A stretch of DNA of 46,564 bases from Bacteroidales bacterium (GTDB taxonomy: Bacteria; Bacteroidota; Bacteroidia; Bacteroidales; UBA932), in the NCBI GenBank assembly GCA_017961175.1, contig JAGCXV010000054.1, positions 1-46,564 on the forward strand, written 5' to 3'. Below are positions 16,282-24,461 of this stretch, in pieces. Position 1 is the first letter of the stretch; every line of letters starts with the position of its first letter. A model generated the notes under the pieces. That model saw only the letters and a list, made by a program, of their open reading frames with translations, made no database searches and was not told the origin of the DNA. A program made the translations under genes and the position numbers.

Positions 16282-17234
16282 CAAACGCCCTGCTCCTATA
16301 CGCTCTGCCGATAGTTATCGGATGGACACTGGATCTTCTCCTTGGAGACCCTGCCTTCCTTCCGCATCCGGTAGTGCTGATGGGGAAAGTCATAGCGTTT
16401 TTCGAGAAGAAGCTGAACAAGGGAAAAAGTAAGGTTTTCAAGGGTGCAGTCACCGCATTCCTGCTAGTTGCCACAACGGTAGTTTTCTTCTTTTTCCTCA
16501 TACATTATTCTGATAAACTGCCACTTGTTTGCGCAATCATAATTCGTAGTATCTTTATTTTCTTCTTTCTTGCCGGCACCACTTTAATAAGGGAAGTGAG
16601 GGCCGTTTTCAAGGCGGTTGACCGCTCTCTGGAAGAGGGAAGGAAGCAGGTGGCGAGAATCGTCGGAAGAGAAACCGGCAGCCTCTCCGCGCAGGAAATA
16701 AGGACAGCAGCACTGGAAACCCTGGCTGAGAATCTCAGCGACGGAGTCATCGCCCCTCTGTTCTGGCTGCTGGTTGGAGGAATTCCAGGGATGGCCGCCT
16801 ACAAGATGGTAAATACCCTGGATTCGATGATCGGCTACAGGACGGAGAGATACAGGGAATTCGGACGCTTTGCCGCAAGAATGGACGATATCGCCAACTG
16901 GATTCCGGCAAGGCTTACCTCCCTTCTAATGGCCATTGCAAGCGGAAGGCTTGGAGTCCTCAGGTTCGTGAGAAAATATGCCAGATACCACGCCAGCCCC
17001 AACAGCGGCTATCCTGAATCCGCGCTTGCAGGCATTCTGGACGTGCAGTTCGGCGGGCCTCACACCTATTTTGGAGAAGTGATTGACAAGCCTTTCATCG
17101 GTGACAATCCAAGGGCACTGACAACTGAAGACGCCGTAAAGGCAATCAAGGTTAACAGGATATCGGAAGTGATGATGATAGTCCTGACGGTTCTAATTGG
17201 AACCACGGCGCGGTACTTTATATTTTGCACATAA
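16278..17234 (+). CDS. cbiB: Adenosylcobinamide-phosphate synthase, membrane protein
   Basis: CbiB joins cobyric acid to aminopropanol phosphate at the membrane. The 318-residue protein has an N-terminal helix with GWTLDLLLGDPAFLPHPV, the classic CbiB opening. Membrane segments lie near 55-75 and 82-100. SLSAQEIRTAALETLAENLS and DGVIAPLFW come next, with a final hydrophobic segment at about 297-315. All are family hallmarks at normal length. It lies between cobD, which supplies the linker, and cobU. Confidence 0.95.
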   Translation: MTNALLLYALPIVIGWTLDLLLGDPAFLPHPVVLMGKVIAFFEKKLNKGKSKVFKGAVTAFLLVATTVVFFFFLIHYSDKLPLVCAIIIRSIFIFFFLAGTTLIREVRAVFKAVDRSLEEGRKQVARIVGRETGSLSAQEIRTAALETLAENLSDGVIAPLFWLLVGGIPGMAAYKMVNTLDSMIGYRTERYREFGRFAARMDDIANWIPARLTSLLMAIASGRLGVLRFVRKYARYHASPNSGYPESALAGILDVQFGGPHTYFGEVIDKPFIGDNPRALTTEDAVKAIKVNRISEVMMIVLTVLIGTTARYFIFCT

Positions 17235-17251
17235 TTGGAAATAAGGCATAT

Positions 17252-17776
17252 ATGAAAAGAATAATACTTATAACCGGCGGAGAAAGATCCGGGAAAAGCA
17301 GCTATGCGGAGAGCCTTGCCCTCAGCATCAGCCCCAACCCGGTTTACATAGCCACCGCCCATATCTGGGACGAGGAGTTCCGCCAGAGGGTGCAGCTCCA
17401 CAAGGAAAGGAGAGGCCCGCAGTGGACAAGCATCGAGGAAGAAATCAACCTTGCCGGCTGCAAGATTGAAGGGAAATGCGCGGTAATCGACTGCGTTACC
17501 CTTTGGCTGACAAACCTCATCCAGCCTCATCTTTCAAAAAGCGGGAACTTTGACGTTAAGACTGTGCTGGAAAACGCTAAAAGCCAGTTTGAGGAGTTTA
17601 TGGCCCAGGATGCCACATTCATATTTGTAACCAACGAAATCGGCAGCGGCGGAGTCAGCCCTAACCCGATGCAGAGGCGGTTTACGGACCTCCAGGGATG
17701 GATGAACCAGTACATAGCCGAAAAGGCTGATGAAGTATATCTAATGGTATCCGGGATTCCTGTTAAAATCAAGTGA
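17252..17776 (+). CDS. cobU: Adenosylcobinamide kinase / adenosylcobinamide-phosphate guanylyltransferase
   Basis: This is a bifunctional enzyme: it phosphorylates adenosylcobinamide and transfers GMP to give adenosylcobinamide-GDP. The start is set at ATG 17252 (MKRIILITGG), because an in-frame upstream start at 17225 would lie inside cbiB. The 174-residue protein shows the P-loop TGGERSGKSSYAE, the YIATAHIWDEEF strand and the guanylylated-histidine region QLHKERR. TNEIGSGGVSPNP is near the C-terminus, as in CobU. Length is standard. Confidence 0.94.
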   Translation: MKRIILITGGERSGKSSYAESLALSISPNPVYIATAHIWDEEFRQRVQLHKERRGPQWTSIEEEINLAGCKIEGKCAVIDCVTLWLTNLIQPHLSKSGNFDVKTVLENAKSQFEEFMAQDATFIFVTNEIGSGGVSPNPMQRRFTDLQGWMNQYIAEKADEVYLMVSGIPVKIK

Positions 17777-17778
17777 TT

Positions 17779-18828
17779 ATGATCGCGGAATTTGACATAC
17801 AGAAACTGGACGGCAAGCTCAGGCAAGCCGCTCAGGACAAGATAGATAATCTCAACAAGCCCAAAGGCTCGCTCGGGGCTCTGGAGGAAATAGCCCTTCA
17901 GCTTTGCCTTGTGCAGCAGACTCTTTCTCCAAAACTCAAGCATCCGTGCCATCTGCTTTTGGGCGGAGACCATGGCATAGAAAAGGAAGGAGTCAGCCAG
18001 TCTCCGAGGGAAGTAACCTGGCAGCAGATGATAAACTTCACAAAGGGAGGCGGGGGTGTGAACATGTTCTGCCGCCAGCACTCTTTTGACCTTAAACTCA
18101 TTGACTGCGGCGTTGATTATGACCTTTCATCCTACTCAGCGATAAGGGATTGCAAGATCGGTTTCGGAACCGATAACTTCCTGTACGGCCCGGCAATGAC
18201 CGAGGTTCAGTATCTGGAAGCCCTGGAAAACGGAAGGGCGCTTGCGGACGAATGCATAGACGAAGGCTGCAACATCCTTTCGATCGGGGAAATGGGCATA
18301 GCCAACACATCACCGAGCAGCATATGGATGAGCCTTATGGGAGACATTCCTCTGGATGAGTGCATCGGTGCCGGAAGCGGCCTGGATTCCAAAGGCATAG
18401 AGCATAAGAAAAAGGTTCTGTCACAGGCGGTGGAAAAGTTCCTGACGGATAATCCGGAGCCTTCCGTCGAAGACATCATATCATACTTTGGCGGATTCGA
18501 GATGGTAACAGCCATCGGAGCCATGCTCCAGGCCGCTTCAAGGAAAGCAGTTGTGCTGATAGATGGCTTCATAATGAGCTCCTGCGCACTTGCAGCAACG
18601 AGACTTTACCCTGAAAGCCAGGACTATATGATATTCTGCCACTGTGGGGAAGAAAGCGGGCACCGCAGAATGCTGGACCTTATGGGAGTAAAGCCGCTCC
18701 TGAGCCTCGGACTAAGGCTCGGGGAGGGAACGGGAGCCCTCTGCGCCTACCCTATAATAGAATCAGCTACGAGGATGATAAACGAAATGAACAACTTCCA
18801 AAATGCCAAAATCACCAAATATTTTTAG
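17779..18828 (+). CDS. cobT: Nicotinate-nucleotide:dimethylbenzimidazole phosphoribosyltransferase
   Basis: CobT activates the lower-ligand base to its alpha-ribotide. The roughly 349-residue protein has NKPKGSLGALEEIALQL, the loop LLGGDHGIEKEGVS, GEMGIANTSPSS and the catalytic-glutamate motif LRLGEGTGAL near the end. A GTG at 17773 would overlap the cobU stop and add two residues; I use the ATG at 17779 but cannot exclude the GTG. The gene overlaps cobS by 26 bp. No genes for making dimethylbenzimidazole are near, so the natural base could be another benzimidazole or purine. Confidence 0.94.
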   Translation: MIAEFDIQKLDGKLRQAAQDKIDNLNKPKGSLGALEEIALQLCLVQQTLSPKLKHPCHLLLGGDHGIEKEGVSQSPREVTWQQMINFTKGGGGVNMFCRQHSFDLKLIDCGVDYDLSSYSAIRDCKIGFGTDNFLYGPAMTEVQYLEALENGRALADECIDEGCNILSIGEMGIANTSPSSIWMSLMGDIPLDECIGAGSGLDSKGIEHKKKVLSQAVEKFLTDNPEPSVEDIISYFGGFEMVTAIGAMLQAASRKAVVLIDGFIMSSCALAATRLYPESQDYMIFCHCGEESGHRRMLDLMGVKPLLSLGLRLGEGTGALCAYPIIESATRMINEMNNFQNAKITKYF

Positions 18829-19591
18829 CCGTATCTGGGCCGCGTTCATATTCCTGACCAGACTGCCCTTCTGGAGACTCTACCAGCCCCCTAAGGAAGC
18901 CTATACCAGCGTTGTTGAACACTGGCCTCTTGTAGGATGGCTGACAGCCGCAATTTCAGCCGCAGCGCTTTATTTCATAGCGCCTTACAATATTCTCATT
19001 GCAGTACTTGCCGCCATCGTCATAAGGATTCTTGTCACAGGAGCCCTCCACGAAGACGGGCTGGCGGACTTCTTTGACGGATTCGGCGGCGGTGGAAAAG
19101 ACCGGGAGAGGATCCTTTCCATAATGAAGGACTCCCATATCGGAACATTCGGGGTACTGGGCCTCATCTGCTACATACTGCTTCTGGGAACAAGCCTGTT
19201 CTGCATTGCATCTGTGAGCCCGGAGTTTGCAGCCCTTACGGTACTTATGGCGGACCCGTTCTCCAAGATGCTTGCCGCACAGACCGTTATGGCAATGCCT
19301 TATGCCCGGAAGGAAGAAGAGTCAAAGGCCAGGAACATCTATCGCAGAGCCAGATTCCCTCAATACATCCTCCTGCTTCTGGAAGGACTGATCCCACTCG
19401 GGCTGTACATCTGGCTCACTGAACCGGACACTACCCAGGTTCTTATACTCGTCCTGGTGCCCGCCCTATTGTGCACACTGCTGAACTTGTTCATCTACAA
19501 GAGGATAAAGGGATATACAGGAGACTGCAACGGAGCCATTTTCCTGCTCACCGAACTTTCCGTTTACATTACCGCAACATTCCTGATCTGA
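18803..19591 (+). CDS. cobS: Adenosylcobinamide-GDP ribazoletransferase (cobalamin synthase)
   Basis: This polytopic membrane enzyme joins AdoCbi-GDP to alpha-ribazole (phosphate) in the last assembly step. The 262-residue protein shows FIFLTRLPFWR, then the acidic metal-binding motif GALHEDGLADFFDGFGGG and GTFGVLGL. Six or so membrane segments are present, among them about 45-75, 110-130, 185-202 and 209-230. The ATG lies inside the end of cobT (26-bp overlap). The stop and the next ATG share one base, giving tight coupling with cobC. Confidence 0.94.
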   Translation: MPKSPNIFSRIWAAFIFLTRLPFWRLYQPPKEAYTSVVEHWPLVGWLTAAISAAALYFIAPYNILIAVLAAIVIRILVTGALHEDGLADFFDGFGGGGKDRERILSIMKDSHIGTFGVLGLICYILLLGTSLFCIASVSPEFAALTVLMADPFSKMLAAQTVMAMPYARKEEESKARNIYRRARFPQYILLLLEGLIPLGLYIWLTEPDTTQVLILVLVPALLCTLLNLFIYKRIKGYTGDCNGAIFLLTELSVYITATFLI

Positions 19592-20121
19592 TGGAACTGA
19601 TACTTGTAAGGCATACGACTCCCGATGTTCCCAAAGGAACGTGCTACGGCTTTTCAGACGTGGAAGTGGCCCCCACTTTCATCGCCGAGGCAAGTGAAAC
19701 CTTGAAGAATCTGAAGCAGTATCTACCTGTCGACAAGGCCTTTACCTCCCCTCTCCAGAGAGCCGTGAAACTTGCGGAATTCTGCGGCTTTAAAGACGCC
19801 GAAAAGGACGACCGGCTCAAGGAGATGAATATGGGAGAGTGGGAAATGCAGAAATACGAGGAAATCAAGGACCCCGCCATCCAGGACTGGTACCGGGACT
19901 ACATGCACCTTCCTGCAACGGGCGGAGAAAGTTTTCCGGACCTTTACAACAGAGTGAAATCCTTCCTTGATGAACTCAAGGGCAAACCCTACACACGAGT
20001 AGCCGTTTTCGCTCACGCCGGCCCAATCGTATGCGCCGCGATGTATGCCGGTCTGTGCACGGAAGACAACCCGTTTTCCGTTGCGCCAACCTTTGGAGGA
20101 ATTTTGAAACTGACGATATAA
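19591..20121 (+). CDS. cobC: Alpha-ribazole / adenosylcobalamin 5'-phosphate phosphatase, histidine phosphatase family
   Basis: The 176-residue protein opens with the phosphohistidine motif LVRHTTPDVPKGTCYG (RHT in place of RHG) and has FTSPLQRAVKLAEF and the second active-site histidine in VFAHAGPIVCA. CobC removes the 5'-phosphate from the lower-ligand nucleotide or from cobalamin phosphate. I start at the ATG at 19591; a longer frame from 19471 would sit inside cobS. Its place directly after cobS distinguishes it from general phosphoglycerate mutases. Confidence 0.92.
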   Translation: MELILVRHTTPDVPKGTCYGFSDVEVAPTFIAEASETLKNLKQYLPVDKAFTSPLQRAVKLAEFCGFKDAEKDDRLKEMNMGEWEMQKYEEIKDPAIQDWYRDYMHLPATGGESFPDLYNRVKSFLDELKGKPYTRVAVFAHAGPIVCAAMYAGLCTEDNPFSVAPTFGGILKLTI

Positions 20122-20131
20122 AACAAAGATT

Positions 20132-20971
20132 ATGAGATATATACTGACATTTCTGACAGCTGTTATGCTTATAGCCGGATGCTCGACCAATGAGGGCGAC
20201 GTAAAGGACAACGGCAAGACAGCCATACTGATGGTCCACTTCGGAACCTCACACGACGATACCAGGGCACTTACAATTGACGCACTCAACGCAAGGGTGA
20301 AGGAAGAATTCCCGGAATGTGATGTGTTTGAAGCATATACATCATCGATAATTATAAAGATTCTCAAGAAAAGAGGAATCGAGAAGAACACTCCCGCAGA
20401 AATGCTGGAAAAGATCCACTCCCAAGGCTACAGAAAAGTGATTGTCCAGCCTACCCATATCATCCCGGGCAAGGAATACAAGGATCTTGCTTCTGAAGTC
20501 GAAGAGGCAAAACCTCGGTTCGAAGAGATAAAGCTCGGAAAGCCACTGCTTTACAGCATAGAAGACACAAGGGCAGTGATAGACCATCTGGCTCAGAGGC
20601 ACGCCACGGAATCCCCTTCACACCACGTGCTTCTCGTAGGACACGGGACGGAAGACCCGGCCAACGCTCTCTACTGCCAGGCAGACTATATGTTCCAGGC
20701 AAAGGACTATTCGAACTTCCACGTGGCCACCATTGAAGGCTTCCCTTCCATTGAAAACGCGTTCCAGGTGCTGAAAAACGGCGGTGCAAAGTCTGTAACT
20801 CTGGTTCCTTTCATGTTTGTTGCAGGAGACCACGCCGCCAACGACATTTCCGTCGAATGGAAACAGGCTATGGAAAGCTTTGGCCTTAAAGCAGATGTGA
20901 AGATGGAAGGCCTGGGCCAGGTTCCGCAGATTCAGGATATCTTCATCCAGCACCTGAAAAACGCCTTCTGA
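20132..20971 (+). CDS. Second CbiK-like chelatase lipoprotein
   Basis: This 279-residue protein has a lipoprotein signal with lipobox LIAGC (Cys17). The chelatase fold follows, with ILMVHFGTSHDDTRA, the loop QPTHIIPGKEY, the first metal-ligand histidine in LVGHGTEDP (H171) and the second in FVAGDHAANDI (H234). Family knowledge says CbiK inserts Co2+ into sirohydrochlorin. Export implies a periplasmic or outer-membrane task or handling of imported tetrapyrroles. It lies 10 bp after cobC as the last gene of the operon. It is closer to standard CbiK length than the copy at 8512 and lacks that copy's acidic insert. Confidence 0.9.
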   Translation: MRYILTFLTAVMLIAGCSTNEGDVKDNGKTAILMVHFGTSHDDTRALTIDALNARVKEEFPECDVFEAYTSSIIIKILKKRGIEKNTPAEMLEKIHSQGYRKVIVQPTHIIPGKEYKDLASEVEEAKPRFEEIKLGKPLLYSIEDTRAVIDHLAQRHATESPSHHVLLVGHGTEDPANALYCQADYMFQAKDYSNFHVATIEGFPSIENAFQVLKNGGAKSVTLVPFMFVAGDHAANDISVEWKQAMESFGLKADVKMEGLGQVPQIQDIFIQHLKNAF

Positions 20972-20987
20972 TGTGAGAGATTTTGCG

Positions 20988-20995
20988 TATATTTG
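20988..20995 (+). promoter_or_regulatory. -7 box TATATTTG before the acidic membrane protein gene
   Basis: It matches TAnnTTTG and lies 23 bases before the ATG at 21019. No good -33 TTG is found. It overlaps the left arm of the palindrome at 20992-21011, so it may be a controlled promoter separating this unit from the cobalamin operon. Confidence 0.45.
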
Positions 20996-21011
20996 TTAGA
21001 CACCTAACAAA
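20992..21011. promoter_or_regulatory. Perfect palindrome TTTGTTAG-acac-CTAACAAA
   Basis: Two 8-base arms with a 4-base centre sit between the last cobalamin gene and the acidic membrane protein gene. The left arm overlaps the -7 box, which fits an operator. A terminator is less likely, because the stem is A/T-rich and no T run follows. Confidence 0.5.
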
Positions 21012-21018
21012 ATGCGCT

Positions 21019-24000
21019 ATGGGCAATACTTCCTATTTCAGTCGACTCAAGCAGATACTCAAGCATCCCATTGTTCTTCTGCCCACTCTTATAATCACGA
21101 TAATCTGGATTGTCCTAGGAATCATCCAGTCAAGGTATAAGGAAACCCAGGCACTTTCCTGGATGAATTTCTTCACCTTCGCCCAGGGCGGACTGTTCGG
21201 AGGAGTGGCCGGAGCTGTAGGCGGCATAGTAGGCAAGATTCTGATTGCATCGATTCTTACCGCTCTGCTTACACCGCTGTTCATTAAAGGCAGCCAGCCA
21301 TTCGCGGGCTTCGGAAAAGGCATCAAGGGATTCTTCAACAGTTTTGCTTTCAGCAGCTTCTCGGCAGTTGCAGTCTTCATGCTTGGAATGGCAATAGCCC
21401 TTCTTGTCTACAGTTTCCTCAACATCACCCAGAGGTGGCAGGAATCTCTTGTGGGAATTGCCGGAGCAGTTGTACTGATCAAGAACATAGGCCAAAGGGG
21501 CGGACTGCTTTTCAGCGGACTTTTCGGCCTTCTGAAAAAGGTCTCAAAGAACGCCCCGTCGCAGACAGGAGTAATCCGCTTCCTCAGTGGTATGAGCGTA
21601 GGTTTTCTCGCTGGAACGGGCCTTAACTTCATGAATTTCAAATGGGCCTTACTTATCGCGATTTGTGCCCTCATTCTTTCTTTGATATTCTTCATTCTCA
21701 AGTCTACCAGGAGAACGGCAGTAGCCGGAGCTATCATTGTGGCAATCATTGTCATTCCACTGTATGCCCAGACTCAGTCTAAAGAAACACGTGAACTGAG
21801 AGATGCAGCCAAAACGCTGAAGGAAATCGAAAAGACGGCCGATGATTTCAACATAGACCCTAATTTCGATGCAGATGCATTTACTGCCAAAATGGACAAC
21901 CTCAGAAGCCAGCTGGACGAAGCCCAGGCAAGAGGAGACAAGAAAGCGATAAAGCGCATCTGCGATCAGATGGGAGCCGAATACACCAAAGCCACAGGCA
22001 AGAAAATGGACTTCTACAAGATGTACACGGATTATTACAAGGATCATCCTGTAGAAAAGTCCAAGAAAATAGAAAAGGAAAGCCAGGATAACAATTATTC
22101 TGACGAAGAAAATACCAGTGCAAGGAAAAGCGGCAAAAAGCAGTCAGGCCAGAAGAGCGGAAGGAAATCCGGAAGGAAGACTTCCTCAGACGACGATGAC
22201 AGAGAATCTTACAGTCATCACGATGACAGCGACTTTACAGACTCGTCCCTGACTGGCGGCTGGGCTGACGAAGACAGTTACAACGACAGCGAAGGTGATA
22301 TGGCCGCTATGGATTTAGCCGCCGGAGTTCTGGCCGGAGCCGCCGGAGCGGCTGGCGCTGCTGGAGGTGGAGCCGGAGCCGGACTTGGAGGATTCGACGG
22401 ATTTGACGGTCCTGGAGGCGGAGGAGAAGATTTCCCTGACGGTTCGGAAGACTATGATTCTCAGGCAGAAGCCGAAGAAAGAGAAGAAGAGGATGAAGAC
22501 GAGAATCCGGAAGAAGAACCAACCGAAGGTGACGGAGATGGAAACGAAGAAGGAGAAGAGACTGAAGAAGAAATCGCTGAGGAGGAAGAACAGACCGAGG
22601 AGACTGAAGAGGAGACTGAGGAGGAATCCGAAGAAGAAACTGAAGAGGAAACTGAAGAAACGGAGGAAGAGTCCGAGGAAGAAACAGAAGAAGAGGAGAG
22701 CGAGGAAGAGTCTGAAGAGCCAGAAGAAGAAGAGGAAACCGAGGAAGAAGAAACTGAGGAAGAGGAGACCGAAGAAGAGGAAGAATCTGAAGAAGATTCC
22801 GAGGAAGAGGAGGAGGAAGAGCATGAAGAAGAGGATGAGCCGGAACCTGAAGAAGATGAAGATGAGGATGAAGATGATGATGAGTCTGAAGAAAATGAAG
22901 AGGAGCCTGAAGAAAATGAGGATGAACCGGAGCCTGAAGAGGACAGCGGAGCTGTAACCCCTTCCGAACAGGAACCTGCTGAAAACAATGAGGAAACAGA
23001 AGAAGTTGACGACTATGACTATGAGGCGGAGAGAGCTGCAAGGCAGGCTGAGCAGGATGCCATAAACAAAAAGTACCAGGAGGCCTTCGACAAGGACTTC
23101 GAGAAGTTCAGCAAAACTTCAGACGAGGAAAGGATAAACAAGGAAGTGGAGAAGGAGATGAAGGAGCAGGAAAAGAGCGAGGCTGAACGTGCCCGTGAGC
23201 AGAGAATCCTGGATACGGCAGAAAAGTACGGAGTAAAGACCAAAGACGAGGAAGGCAAACAGAGAGATATCGACGATATCAAGAAAGACAACCAGAAAGC
23301 CATCAAAAGATTCGTCAACAAGGAAGTGTACAAGAACGAGCTGGCTATCCAGAAGATTTACAGCGATGTAGAGCTGGAATGCTCAGAAAAGATCGCCTCT
23401 GCAGAACTGGTGGACAATGTGGCGGAAGGCACTGTCAACATTCTGGGAGAGTGCACAGGTCCGGCCGGAAGGCAGGTCAAGAACTGGCACAATTTCACCA
23501 AGGCTACCCTGCTCGGTGCGGAAGAAGCTTACCTGGACGGCAGAAACGTGGTCGTAGGCACAATCGGCGGAATGGCCGAAGGAGCGCTCACCGTTGCCCA
23601 GAATGAGATGGGAGACGCGATGAAGGGAATGGGCGGAGGCCCAATCAAGCAGACAATGGCAACCGCAACAGGAACAGTCTGGTTTGAAGGAACAAAAACC
23701 GTAATCCACGACCTGAGCCGCGGAAAAGACCTGGAAACATCCATAGAACATGCCCAGGAATCGATGGTCAAGAAGACTGGAGAAGTCGCTATGGGGCTGA
23801 TAGTCGGTGGTATAACAGACTATGGAACCGGAGTTGTGGGCAAGAATTACGGTGGAAAGATGAGCGTAAACAGCGTCTTCAACATGTACAAGATCGCAAA
23901 CGCCACCAAAGCCGCCTCCACTGAAATCTACAGCAGGGCCCACGACAATATGACCGTTGGCGGGGAAAATATGTCTCATCATATTACAAGTGATTTCAAC

Positions 24001-24066
24001 GACTGGAAAAACTCCAAGGTCGAACAGATGTACACCAATTATTACAGCAAGAATAAAGGAGAATAA
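21019..24066 (+). CDS. Large polytopic membrane protein with a very long acidic tract, unrecognised
   Basis: I use the ATG at 21019 (MGNTSYFSRL); a TTG at 20983 would precede the promoter box. The 1015 residues divide as follows. Residues 1-250 contain about six to eight hydrophobic helices, including a glycine zipper (GGLFGGVAGAVGGIVG) and a last helix ending IPLYAQ. Residues 250-345 are a charged helical region. A Lys/Ser/Asp-rich linker leads to an Ala/Gly segment at about 431-470. Residues 482-672 are almost only Glu and Asp, with Ser/Thr spaced among them and no Lys or Arg for most of the length. Then comes a charged coiled-coil-like helix (675-790) and a glycine-rich C-terminal domain (800-1015) with GTIGGMAEGALTVAQ and IVGGITDYGTGVVG. 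I do not recognise the family. The gene is followed after 2 bp by a small partner gene. Confidence 0.85.
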   Translation: MGNTSYFSRLKQILKHPIVLLPTLIITIIWIVLGIIQSRYKETQALSWMNFFTFAQGGLFGGVAGAVGGIVGKILIASILTALLTPLFIKGSQPFAGFGKGIKGFFNSFAFSSFSAVAVFMLGMAIALLVYSFLNITQRWQESLVGIAGAVVLIKNIGQRGGLLFSGLFGLLKKVSKNAPSQTGVIRFLSGMSVGFLAGTGLNFMNFKWALLIAICALILSLIFFILKSTRRTAVAGAIIVAIIVIPLYAQTQSKETRELRDAAKTLKEIEKTADDFNIDPNFDADAFTAKMDNLRSQLDEAQARGDKKAIKRICDQMGAEYTKATGKKMDFYKMYTDYYKDHPVEKSKKIEKESQDNNYSDEENTSARKSGKKQSGQKSGRKSGRKTSSDDDDRESYSHHDDSDFTDSSLTGGWADEDSYNDSEGDMAAMDLAAGVLAGAAGAAGAAGGGAGAGLGGFDGFDGPGGGGEDFPDGSEDYDSQAEAEEREEEDEDENPEEEPTEGDGDGNEEGEETEEEIAEEEEQTEETEEETEEESEEETEEETEETEEESEEETEEEESEEESEEPEEEEETEEEETEEEETEEEEESEEDSEEEEEEEHEEEDEPEPEEDEDEDEDDDESEENEEEPEENEDEPEPEEDSGAVTPSEQEPAENNEETEEVDDYDYEAERAARQAEQDAINKKYQEAFDKDFEKFSKTSDEERINKEVEKEMKEQEKSEAERAREQRILDTAEKYGVKTKDEEGKQRDIDDIKKDNQKAIKRFVNKEVYKNELAIQKIYSDVELECSEKIASAELVDNVAEGTVNILGECTGPAGRQVKNWHNFTKATLLGAEEAYLDGRNVVVGTIGGMAEGALTVAQNEMGDAMKGMGGGPIKQTMATATGTVWFEGTKTVIHDLSRGKDLETSIEHAQESMVKKTGEVAMGLIVGGITDYGTGVVGKNYGGKMSVNSVFNMYKIANATKAASTEIYSRAHDNMTVGGENMSHHITSDFNDWKNSKVEQMYTNYYSKNKGE
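22462..23033 (+). repeat. Low-complexity Glu/Asp-coding purine tract
   Basis: The plus strand here is nearly all GAA, GAG, GAT and GAC codons with scattered ACT/TCT-type codons, giving repeated (T/S)EEE units. The units are imperfect and mix synonymous codons, so the tract is kept at protein level rather than being a fresh DNA repeat expansion. The long Ser-, Leu- and Phe-rich frames on the other strand are artefacts of it. Confidence 0.85.
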
Positions 24067-24068
24067 CT

Positions 24069-24461
24069 ATGGATAACAAAAACAAATGCACCCCAGAAGA
24101 GGCCAAGAAGGCTTATTTTACCGGACACTATCCCTATATGGTCCAGGCTTTCGCGATAGCCTCTATGAAAGTTCCAGCCTGGAGACTGGCCAGCGACGGC
24201 ACCCCTGTCCAGATGTTTGATGTATTGCGCTTTGCCCAGAAGTGGGACGACGAGCACCCTAGGAAGGAAGGAGACCGGAGTTTCTTCTATGTCAGCCTGG
24301 AAGGAGCAATCGGATATTCAGAAACCGGACTGGAATACCACATAAGCTGGATATTCATCCCGATGGAAGCGGGAGAAGAAAGGGACAAGCTGGTAAAGCA
24401 GACTTTAAAGGAGTTCGAGGAGGCGGAGAAGGAAGAGGAGCAGAAAGCCCAGACTACTTGA
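24069..24461 (+). CDS. Small soluble partner protein, unrecognised
   Basis: A 130-residue protein without signal peptide or membrane helix. It starts 2 bp after the stop of the acidic membrane protein and is almost certainly co-transcribed with it. The N-terminal part has EEAKKAYFTGHYPYMVQAFA. The middle has a beta-rich stretch (RSFFYVSLEGAIGYSE, LEYHISWIFIPM). The end is a charged helix, FEEAEKEEEQKAQ. No known motif is visible. Its stop overlaps the stop of the convergent gene on the minus strand by 8 bp. Cytoplasmic location is inferred. Confidence 0.8.
   Translation: MDNKNKCTPEEAKKAYFTGHYPYMVQAFAIASMKVPAWRLASDGTPVQMFDVLRFAQKWDDEHPRKEGDRSFFYVSLEGAIGYSETGLEYHISWIFIPMEAGEERDKLVKQTLKEFEEAEKEEEQKAQTT

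Noticed and set aside
19471-19590. Upstream extension of cobC by 40 residues
   Set aside because: It lies in the cobS gene out of frame; the phosphatase motif starts within five residues of the ATG at 19591.
22462-23033. Possible CRISPR or tandem satellite array in the repetitive tract
   Set aside because: There are no constant-length repeats with unique spacers; units are irregular and stay in the reading frame of a protein.
22307-23041. Long Leu/Pro-, Phe- and Ser-rich minus-strand frames
   Set aside because: They are the complement of the purine-rich acidic tract, which opens all frames on the other strand.
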